This document shows positions 1-4,644 of a DNA stretch of 5,165 nt, one piece after another. The DNA is from Akkermansiaceae bacterium (GTDB taxonomy: Bacteria; Verrucomicrobiota; Verrucomicrobiia; Verrucomicrobiales; Akkermansiaceae), in the NCBI GenBank assembly GCA_903909905.1, contig CAIVXP010000229.1, positions 1-5,165 of the forward strand, written 5' to 3'. The notes beneath the pieces are model-generated. The model saw nothing but the letters and a program-made list of their open reading frames with translations, did not search any database and had not been told where the DNA came from. How positions within the stretch are numbered: position 1 is the stretch's first letter; each line of letters begins with the position of its first letter. The position numbers and the translations under genes are program-made.

Positions 1-6
1 CCTTCG

Positions 7-20
7 CCCCCCCCCCCCCC
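7..20. repeat. C14 homopolymer tract
   Basis: Fourteen consecutive C residues flanked by TTCG and GCGCG. Runs of this length are prone to slipped-strand length change in cells and to miscounting during sequencing. No gene that it could switch is visible inside the window, so any role would concern sequence to the left. Confidence 0.85.
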
Positions 21-116
21 GCGCGAGAGCAAGGTTAAACGTGTGGTTCTTGAGAGTTTTACGACACGCTGGAGCAGGAATGAATGCGGCGGCAGCTGCA
101 TTTTGCCAAAATCCCC

Positions 117-195
117 GGTAGGGCGACGCGGCCCTGCGGCGCCGACTCTACCCCGCAGGGGTATTCTTCGGCGGACCGAGCCGGTCCGCCCTACC
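117..195. repeat. Intergenic repeat with 9-bp terminal inverted repeats
   Basis: The element is bounded by GGTAGGGCG (117-125) and its exact reverse complement CGCCCTACC (187-195). Inside are two further perfect hairpins: TACCCC-GCA-GGGGTA (149-163) and a 9-bp stem with a 3-nt loop, GGCGGACCG-AGC-CGGTCCGCC (170-190). The left arm region (116-147) recurs almost unchanged at 208-238. Nested hairpins with terminal inverted repeats and no ORF fit a REP- or MITE-like non-coding dispersed element. Copy number elsewhere in the genome cannot be seen from here. Confidence 0.65.
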
Positions 196-207
196 ATCAT
201 TTCAAAT

Positions 208-238
208 CGGTAGGGCGATGCGGCCCGCAGCGCCGACT
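208..238. repeat. Second, partial copy of the GGTAGGGCG repeat
   Basis: This segment matches 116-147 over about 31 bases, with a few substitutions and a one-base length difference. It shares CGGTAGGGCGA at the left and GCGCCGACT (or near it) at the right. It sits in the same orientation 92 bp downstream of the first copy. The mismatches suggest old copies of a family rather than a recent duplication. No right-hand inverted arm CGCCCTACC follows it, so it looks like a partial unit. Confidence 0.6.
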
Positions 239-256
239 CACCGCCGCAGGCGCCAA

Positions 257-277
257 AGCGGGCAAGATGCCCGCGCT
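257..277. repeat. GCGGGC-AAGAT-GCCCGC hairpin repeat
   Basis: A perfect 6-bp stem, GCGGGC (258-263) with GCCCGC (269-274), closes a 5-nt AAGAT loop, followed by GCTCCC. It lies just after the second GGTAGGGCG copy. Its form differs from the preceding repeats, so this may be a separate family of palindromic intergenic repeat inserted in the same place. No U-tract follows on either strand, so it is not a classical intrinsic terminator. Confidence 0.5.
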
Positions 278-320
278 CCCTTGAAGAAGCCGCTGCATCA
301 ATAACCATGCATTCAACAAC

Positions 321-342
321 GGACCTTTTGGGACAAAGGTCC
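321..342 (-). terminator. Hairpin downstream of the HTH gene, possible terminator
   Basis: GGACCTTT (321-328) and AAAGGTCC (335-342) form a perfect 8-bp stem with a 6-nt loop. The hairpin lies about 60 nt past the stop codon of the minus-strand HTH gene, where a terminator would be expected. On the minus strand the stem is followed by GTTGTTGAA rather than a run of T, so termination would be weak or would need a factor. Isolated dyad symmetry with some other role is equally possible. Confidence 0.35.
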
Positions 343-400
343 CTGCCGTATGAATCGGCCCTGCCCGGGCACTGGTAAAGGCTGGCCTTTTGTCGATAGC

Positions 401-805
401 TCAATATGCGGCGTTAGTGCCTTGAGTTCGGATGTTTTTGCTCGAGATCTCGGCTTGGCGGGTGAGGGCCTTGCCCGACTGACCTTTAAAATGTTTGGTG
501 GCCATCTCGTCGAGTCCATCGGTAGCCCATTTGACCAATGTCTTGCCGGCTGCCAGCGCGGCTTCGCTCCATTGCTCGAATTGTTTTTCTCCAGCGACGA
601 CAACAATCGAATTCATCGGACGGCCGGAAATGACATGCCACCTTGTCATGGTGTCTTTGACATAGGGTTGACGTCGCGTTGGTACTCCGGCCGATCTCCA
701 GTTGTGAATGGTCTGGATACTTACACCCATCGGACCTGCCAAATCGGCGGCTGAGAGCCTGTTTTCGTCCATCCACTGTCGGAAGGGATTATCCTTCAAT
801 GCCAT
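401..805 (-). CDS. Small helix-turn-helix DNA-binding protein
   Basis: A 134-residue protein, probably a transcriptional regulator. Residues about 17-45 read as a helix-turn-helix: LSAADLAGPMGVS, then IQTIHNWRSAGVPTRR, with the usual pattern of Leu-Ala, Met-Gly-Val-Ser at the turn, and Thr-Ile plus Trp-Arg in the recognition helix. This resembles XRE/Cro-like or phage-type regulators. The remaining residues (about 60-134) form an Ala/Lys/Thr-rich, probably helical segment that I do not recognise. There is no signal peptide or membrane segment. The start is ATG 805 on the minus strand, with no clear Shine-Dalgarno sequence. The gene diverges from a 52-codon ORF across an AT-rich gap, the classic layout of a regulator controlling itself and its neighbour. 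It is noticeably less GC-rich than the metabolic genes to the right, which suggests a mobile or phage-derived origin. The gene call is fairly firm; its target and exact family are not. Confidence 0.7.
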   Translation of the reverse strand: MALKDNPFRQWMDENRLSAADLAGPMGVSIQTIHNWRSAGVPTRRQPYVKDTMTRWHVISGRPMNSIVVVAGEKQFEQWSEAALAAGKTLVKWATDGLDEMATKHFKGQSGKALTRQAEISSKNIRTQGTNAAY

Positions 806-908
806 GCACCAAAGTTGTCATCGTAAACAATTTTGGCCATTTTTTTCCGCAGTTTTTTATTGACGAATAACCGTAATAGTAACTAAATTAATTTAATAGT
901 AATAAAGC
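806..908. promoter_or_regulatory. Divergent promoter/operator region
   Basis: This 103-bp AT-rich gap separates two divergent genes. TAATAGTAA occurs twice in the same orientation (874-882 and 894-902), 20 bp start to start, about two helical turns. Between and partly over them lies a perfect 12-bp palindrome, TAAATTAATTTA (884-895). A possible plus-strand promoter is TTGACG (860-865), an 18-bp spacer, then TAAATT (884-889), which would place the -10 on the palindrome. Nearer the minus-strand gene is a TTGT-N8-ACAA dyad (815-830). Inference: the palindrome and repeats are operator sites for the neighbouring HTH protein. The minus-strand promoter is not obvious. Confidence 0.5.
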
Positions 909-1067
909 ATGAACAAAGCCCTTGAAATACATCCGGATTCCCTGAGCGAGCGTGCGTTGGAGCTGGTTTTTGCCAAAGCTAAAGAGTGGCAGATTACTCC
1001 GGAAGAGGCAATGTCGCGTCTACTGGATGAGCTCGCAAAAAATGAACAACAACAATCGGCGGCATGA
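909..1067 (+). CDS. 52-residue protein, possibly ribbon-helix-helix type
   Basis: A short ORF from ATG 909 to TGA 1065-1067, encoding 52 residues. It is supported by its position just after a candidate promoter and before a strong intrinsic terminator, and by a protein-like sequence. A short strand-like stretch KALEIH (3-8) is followed by a helix (about 12-27) and a second helix starting at ITPEEAMSRLLDELA (about 29-43), ending in a polar Glu/Gln tail. Strand-helix-helix with a Thr-Pro-Glu-Glu N-cap before the last helix is the general plan of Arc/MetJ/CopG ribbon-helix-helix proteins. That assignment is an inference; I do not recognise the family by sequence. No Shine-Dalgarno site is evident (AATAAAGC precedes the ATG). 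The gene diverges from the HTH gene and seems monocistronic, so a Cro-like or antitoxin-like partner role is conceivable. Confidence 0.55.
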   Translation: MNKALEIHPDSLSERALELVFAKAKEWQITPEEAMSRLLDELAKNEQQQSAA

Positions 1068-1133
1068 AAATGGGGAGCTTGGACTTTTTCGAATGAATGC
1101 TGTGGTCGGGACCTCGTCAGGACTCCCCACTTT
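1067..1133 (+). ncRNA. Possible structured 3' UTR of the small ORF
   Basis: TGGGGAG (1071-1077) pairs with CTCCCCA (1123-1129). After one mismatch, AAA (1067-1069) pairs with TTT (1131-1133). The long stem encloses about 45 nt and begins at the stop codon of the 52-codon ORF. Together with the terminator at 1163-1197 it would give the message a roughly 130-nt untranslated tail. This could be a stability element or the source of a small RNA. The case rests on one 7-bp stem plus position. Confidence 0.25.
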
Positions 1134-1162
1134 ACTAAAAAACTTTGATAGCATCGGTAATG

Positions 1163-1197
1163 ATCCACCTCTCGGCTTCCGGGGGGTGGATTTTTTT
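1163..1197 (+). terminator. Strong intrinsic terminator
   Basis: ATCCACCTCTC (1163-1173) pairs with GGGGGGTGGAT (1181-1191) through 11 bp including two G-U pairs. The closing loop GGCTTCC can fold further as GG-CTT-CC. Seven T residues (1191-1197) follow directly. This is a textbook Rho-independent terminator for the transcript carrying the 52-codon ORF. It insulates the following rpiB-glyA gene, so that gene should have its own promoter in 1198-1343. Confidence 0.85.
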
Positions 1198-1256
1198 CGG
1201 TATCCCGTTGCTGGGCCCTAAAAAATCGGGCCGATCCGGATGCGTCGGACTGGTGC

Positions 1257-1271
1257 GGAGGGTGAGATTTG
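1257..1271 (+). promoter_or_regulatory. GGAGG and TTG: alternative start site for the fusion gene
   Basis: GGAGG (1257-1261) lies 7 nt before an in-frame TTG (1269-1271). Used as a start, it would add 25 residues before the Met at 1344. The added stretch, rich in Phe, Pro and Ser, resembles no part of RpiB, and RpiB homology begins only after the Met at 1344, which lacks a good Shine-Dalgarno site. I favour 1344, but the ribosome-binding-site evidence alone points the other way. Confidence 0.3.
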
Positions 1272-1297
1272 CTGTCATTTCTCCGATTCGGTAAACT
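1269..1297 (+). promoter_or_regulatory. Candidate promoter for rpiB-glyA
   Basis: TTGCTG (1269-1274), a 17-bp spacer and TAAACT (1292-1297) resemble a sigma-70 promoter (3 of 6 and 4 of 6 consensus matches). Transcription would start near 1304 and leave a leader of about 40 nt before ATG 1344. It lies downstream of the terminator at 1163-1197, where a promoter is needed. If it is real, TTG 1269 cannot be the translation start. The matches are modest, so this is tentative. Confidence 0.35.
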
Positions 1298-1343
1298 TTC
1301 CGATTTTCAATTCCCCCGCCCCAGTCTTGAATCCCGCGACATC

Positions 1344-3017
1344 ATGAGCCATCCGACTTTTTGCATTGCCATTGGAGCCGACCACGGAGCCTTCGATTTA
1401 AAAAACGCCATCTTTGCCCATTTGAAGTCGATCGGCCATCAGGTCCATGATTTCGGCACTCACAGCAATGGTTCGGTTGATTACGCCGACTACGCGAATG
1501 TAGTCGCCCGCGGTGTGGCTGACGAAACCTACGAATTCGGCATCCTTGCCTGCACCTCGGGTGTCGGCATGAGCATTGCCGCCAACCGCCACGCGCACGT
1601 TCGCGCAGCCAATGTCCGCTCTGTCGACGAGGCAATCATCACGCGCCAGCACAACGATGCGAACATTCTTTGCCTCAGCGGCAAATACACCGACGCGCCG
1701 ACTGCGATTGAGATGGTCGATGCCTTTCTCAGCGCCCGCTTCGAGGGAGGGCGCCATGAAGGCCGCGTTTGCAAGTCCTCAGGCAGCAGCATCGCCCAGA
1801 ACGATCGGCCGGTTTACGAGGCCATCACTGCCGAAGAGAAGCGTCAGCGCAACCATGTCGAGCTGATTGCTTCGGAGAACTTCGCCTCTCCCGCCGTGAT
1901 GGAGGCCCAAGGCTCGATTCTCACCAACAAATATGCCGAAGGTTATCCTGGCCGTCGTTGGTACGGTGGCTGCGAGCATGTCGATGTGATCGAGCAGCTT
2001 GCGATCGATCGCGCCAAAGAGCTCTTTGGTGCCGAGCACGCCAATGTCCAAGCCCACTCAGGCTCGCAAGCCAACACCGCGGTTTATTTCTCGGTGCTCA
2101 AACCCGGCGACAAAATTTTCACGATGGACCTCGCCCACGGCGGTCATCTCACGCACGGCCACAAGGCGAATTTTTCCGGCCGTTTTTACGATGTGACCCA
2201 CTACGGCGTTTCGCCCGACGACGAGCGGATCAATTACGAAGAGCTCGAAAAAACCGCACGTGAGCTCAAGCCCGCGCTGATCACTGTCGGTGCCTCGGCC
2301 TATTCGCGCGAGATCGACTTCGAACGCATGGGCAAACTCGCCCGCGAGGTCGGCGCTTATCTTTTCGTCGACATGGCGCACATCGCCGGTCTCGTCGCCG
2401 CGGGCGTGCATCCGAGCCCGGTGCCGCATGCGGATTTTGTGACCTCGACCACGCACAAATCCCTGCGCGGCCCGCGCGGCGGCATCATCCTCTGCAAGGA
2501 GGAGTTCGCGAAAAAAATCGACGCCCAGGTATTCCCCGGCGTGCAAGGTGGCCCGCTCATGCATGTGATCGCCGCCAAAGCGATCTGCTTCGGCGAGGCG
2601 CTCAAGCCCGAATTCAAAACCTACTCGCAGCAAGTCGTGAAAAACGCGCAAGCGATCGCCGCGCGCCTCACACAACACGGCTACCGCATCGTCTCCGGCG
2701 GCACCGACAACCATGTGATGCTCGTCGACCTGCGCTCGAAAAACCTCAACGGTGCCGATGCCTCGCACGCGCTCGATGAGGCCGGCATCACGGTCAACAA
2801 AAACGGCATCCCCTTCGATACCGGTAGCCCGATGAAGCCAAGCGGCATCCGCATCGGCACGCCCGCCGTGACCACCCGCGGCATGAAGGAAAGCGATGTC
2901 GAAAAGGTCGCCGACTTCATCCACGAAGCACTTTCCAACCACTCCGACATCCAGAAACTCCACGCGCTTCGCGACCGGGTTTTCGCATTCAACCGCGATT
3001 TCCCGATGCCAGCGTGA
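1344..3017 (+). CDS. rpiB-glyA: Fused ribose-5-P isomerase B / serine hydroxymethyltransferase
   Basis: A 557-residue cytoplasmic protein with two enzyme domains in one frame. Residues about 5-142 are RpiB, which interconverts ribulose-5-P and ribose-5-P. They contain GADHG (11-15), the catalytic Cys70 in [16 protein letters not shown], His103 in TRQHNDAN, and GGRH with Arg141 near the domain end. Residues about 154-557 are SHMT, the PLP enzyme converting serine + THF to glycine + 5,10-methylene-THF. They contain ELIASEN (173-179), [16 protein letters not shown] (194-209), HSGSQAN (238-244), DMAHIAGL (343-350), the PLP lysine 372 in [12 protein letters not shown], and SGIRIGTPA (500-508). A linker of about 12 residues ([10 protein letters not shown]) replaces the first ten or so residues of a stand-alone SHMT. 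No ATG, GTG or TTG occurs in frame between the RpiB end and the SHMT core; the first are GTG and ATG at residues 185-186, past the conserved IASEN. The fusion therefore looks genuine. Both active sites appear intact. The start is ATG 1344, with an upstream TTG 1269 as an alternative. zwf follows after 51 nt and is probably co-transcribed. Confidence 0.93.
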   Translation: MSHPTFCIAIGADHGAFDLKNAIFAHLKSIGHQVHDFGTHSNGSVDYADYANVVARGVADETYEFGILACTSGVGMSIAANRHAHVRAANVRSVDEAIITRQHNDANILCLSGKYTDAPTAIEMVDAFLSARFEGGRHEGRVCKSSGSSIAQNDRPVYEAITAEEKRQRNHVELIASENFASPAVMEAQGSILTNKYAEGYPGRRWYGGCEHVDVIEQLAIDRAKELFGAEHANVQAHSGSQANTAVYFSVLKPGDKIFTMDLAHGGHLTHGHKANFSGRFYDVTHYGVSPDDERINYEELEKTARELKPALITVGASAYSREIDFERMGKLAREVGAYLFVDMAHIAGLVAAGVHPSPVPHADFVTSTTHKSLRGPRGGIILCKEEFAKKIDAQVFPGVQGGPLMHVIAAKAICFGEALKPEFKTYSQQVVKNAQAIAARLTQHGYRIVSGGTDNHVMLVDLRSKNLNGADASHALDEAGITVNKNGIPFDTGSPMKPSGIRIGTPAVTTRGMKESDVEKVADFIHEALSNHSDIQKLHALRDRVFAFNRDFPMPA

Positions 3018-3068
3018 TCCCGGCATGCGAACGGCGGCAACCGCATCGCTCTCAGCCTTCCCACACCC

Positions 3069-4598
3069 ATGAACCCATTTCGCGAAGACCTGGTCTCCCG
3101 CTCGACCCCGGAGCCATGTACGGTGGTGATTTTCGGCGCCACCGGCGACCTCACCCACCGCAAGCTCATCCCCGCGCTCTACAACCTCGCCGTCGATGGC
3201 GAGTTGCCGACTGGGGTAAAGATCATCGGCTTCGCGCGCCGAGAAAAATCCGACGCGGAATTCCGCGCCGGCCTCGTCGACGTGAACCGCAAGGTATCGC
3301 GCTCCGGGCACGATGAACAAATCTGGTCGTCATTCATCGAATCGGTGAGCTACCACCAATCGGAATTTTCCGATGCCGATGGCTACCGCCGGCTTGCCGA
3401 AAAACTTGCCGCCATCGATGCCGCACGCGGAGGTGCCGGCAACCGTTTGTTTTACATCGCCTCGGCGCCAGAGTTCTTTGATGAAATTCTCATCAACCTC
3501 AAAAATGCCGGACTCAACCGCGCCGCCAACGGCTGCTGGGCAAGGGTGATTGTCGAAAAACCCTTTGGCACCGACCTCGCCACCGCGCGGCATCTCAATG
3601 AGGTCGTCAACGCGACCTTCGAGGAACGCGACACCTATCGCATCGACCATTATCTCGGCAAAGAAACCGCGCAGAACCTGATGGTGCTGCGCTTTGCCAA
3701 CGCCATTTTCGAGCCCCTCTGGAACAGCAAGCACATCAGTCATGTGCAAATCACCTGTTCGGAAAACCTCGGCATGGAAGGTGGTCGCGGCGGTTACTAC
3801 GACACCGCCGGCGCGCTGCGCGACATGGTGCAAAACCACCTGCTGCAATTGCTCAGTCTCGTCGCGATGGAACCGCCGACCGATCTCAGCGCCGATGGCG
3901 TGCGCGATGAAAAGGTGAAAGTCATCCGCTCGCTGCGCCAGTGGGACACGCCGGAAAAAGTCGCCGCCAATGTCATTCGCGCGCAGTACACCGCAGGTCA
4001 TGTCGATGGCGTGCCGGTACCGGGCTATCGCGAAGAGGACCGGGTGAATCCGGAATCCAAGACCGAGGCTTATGTCGCGGTGCGCTTGCTCATCGACACC
4101 TGGCGCTGGAGCGGCGTGCCGTTCTACATCCGCATGGGCAAGCGCTTGCCGAAGAAGTCGACGGAAATTTCCATCCACTTCAAGGACGCGCCATGCGTGC
4201 TCTTCAATGCCAGTTGCGGCGGCACGCCGGGCGGCAATGTGCTCGTCATCCGCATCCAGCCGGATGAGGGCATTTCGCTACGCATGGTTTCAAAAATCCC
4301 CGGCAACAGCCTGCGGCTCGAACCGGTGAAAATGGATTTCCACTACGCCACCAGTTTCGGCAAGGCGAGCCCCGAGGCCTACGAGCGGCTTCTGCTCGAT
4401 GCAATCGCCGGTGATGCGACGCTCTTTGCGCGGCGCGACGAAGTCGAGGAGGCATGGCGCTTCATCGATCAGATCGAACACGCGTGGCACCAATCATCCA
4501 ACCCGCCGCCGATGGCGGAGTTTGTCGCCGGTACCTGGGGCCCGAAGGAAGCCGATGATCTGCTCATGCAGGACGGCAACCAGTGGCGTAGGTTGTAA
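3069..4598 (+). CDS. zwf: Glucose-6-phosphate 1-dehydrogenase
   Basis: A 509-residue cytoplasmic enzyme oxidising glucose-6-phosphate to 6-phosphogluconolactone with reduction of NADP+, the entry step of the oxidative pentose phosphate pathway. The N-terminal Rossmann motif is FGATGDLTHRKL (22-33). It is followed by GFARR (54-58), where Arg57 lines up with the NADP-phosphate-binding arginine of the Leuconostoc enzyme, so NADP+ use is likely. EKPFG (163-167) and the active-site signature RIDHYLGKE (191-199, with Asp193, His194 and Lys198) are intact. His257 in MVQNHLLQ matches the catalytic general-base histidine. The length is normal (the E. coli enzyme has 491 residues) and no frame break is seen. 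ATG 3069 leaves a natural N-terminus about 17 residues before the first strand; no Shine-Dalgarno site is visible. It lies 51 nt behind rpiB-glyA with no terminator between, so one transcript is likely. The RpiB domain upstream acts later in the same pathway. Confidence 0.96.
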   Translation: MNPFREDLVSRSTPEPCTVVIFGATGDLTHRKLIPALYNLAVDGELPTGVKIIGFARREKSDAEFRAGLVDVNRKVSRSGHDEQIWSSFIESVSYHQSEFSDADGYRRLAEKLAAIDAARGGAGNRLFYIASAPEFFDEILINLKNAGLNRAANGCWARVIVEKPFGTDLATARHLNEVVNATFEERDTYRIDHYLGKETAQNLMVLRFANAIFEPLWNSKHISHVQITCSENLGMEGGRGGYYDTAGALRDMVQNHLLQLLSLVAMEPPTDLSADGVRDEKVKVIRSLRQWDTPEKVAANVIRAQYTAGHVDGVPVPGYREEDRVNPESKTEAYVAVRLLIDTWRWSGVPFYIRMGKRLPKKSTEISIHFKDAPCVLFNASCGGTPGGNVLVIRIQPDEGISLRMVSKIPGNSLRLEPVKMDFHYATSFGKASPEAYERLLLDAIAGDATLFARRDEVEEAWRFIDQIEHAWHQSSNPPPMAEFVAGTWGPKEADDLLMQDGNQWRRL

Positions 4599-4606
4599 AG
4601 CGCAAC

Positions 4607-4644
4607 GCGCACCACACACCGCACCCGCTCAACCCGTGGTGCGC
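4607..4644. terminator. Convergent-gene hairpin, possible bidirectional terminator
   Basis: GCGCACCAC (4607-4615) and GTGGTGCGC (4636-4644) form a perfect 9-bp stem with a 20-nt loop. It starts nine bases after the zwf stop, and its right arm lies inside the last codons of ppc. It therefore sits in both transcripts of a convergent pair and could help end both. There is no U-tract on either side and the loop is long, so a conventional intrinsic terminator is not established. Confidence 0.4.

Larger units (their letters stand above)
1..400. other. Gene-free intergenic stretch with repeats
   Basis: I see no credible protein gene here. The only open frames are short, run through GC-rich repeats, and have low-complexity Arg/Pro/Ala compositions with no recognisable motif. 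The stretch holds a 14-base C run (7-20), a cluster of hairpin-forming repeats (116-277) and one isolated hairpin (321-342). A 13-codon frame starting at ATG 80 has a purine-rich stretch before it (GGAGCAGGA) but stops at 119-121 inside the first repeat. I do not call it. Confidence 0.7.

Noticed and set aside
84..284. 66-codon frame across the repeats
   Set aside because: It is made almost entirely of hairpin-repeat sequence and encodes Arg/Pro/Gly-rich low-complexity residues.
350..754. 134-codon plus-strand frame opposite the HTH gene
   Set aside because: The minus-strand frame carries a recognisable helix-turn-helix; this one shows no motif and an implausible Cys/Gly/Pro-rich composition.
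1087..1120. Hammerhead-ribozyme-like core on the minus strand: CTGACGAG (1113-1120) and GAAA (1087-1090), flanked by a TGGGGAG/CTCCCCA stem
   Set aside because: The required stem II cannot be closed against the base before GAAA, and no stem III fits between GAAA and the only GUC cleavage candidate. The motif matches look coincidental.
1068..1343. Riboswitch (glycine, THF or other) upstream of the glyA fusion
   Set aside because: I could not recognise a conserved riboswitch core. The terminator is better explained as the end of the small-ORF transcript, being about 150 nt upstream of the rpiB start.
1756..1866. ATG 1756 as a separate start for SHMT
   Set aside because: It is in a different frame from the SHMT domain and its short product has no similarity to SHMT.
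2058..3320. 420-codon open frame on the minus strand opposite the SHMT domain and the start of zwf
   Set aside because: It lies antisense to two clearly recognised enzymes, has no recognisable domain and a biased Val/Ala/Gly/Asp composition typical of antisense frames in GC-rich genes.
3330..4178. 282-codon minus-strand frame opposite zwf
   Set aside because: It is antisense to conserved zwf motifs, shows no domain or start signal, and is explained by GC-rich codon bias.
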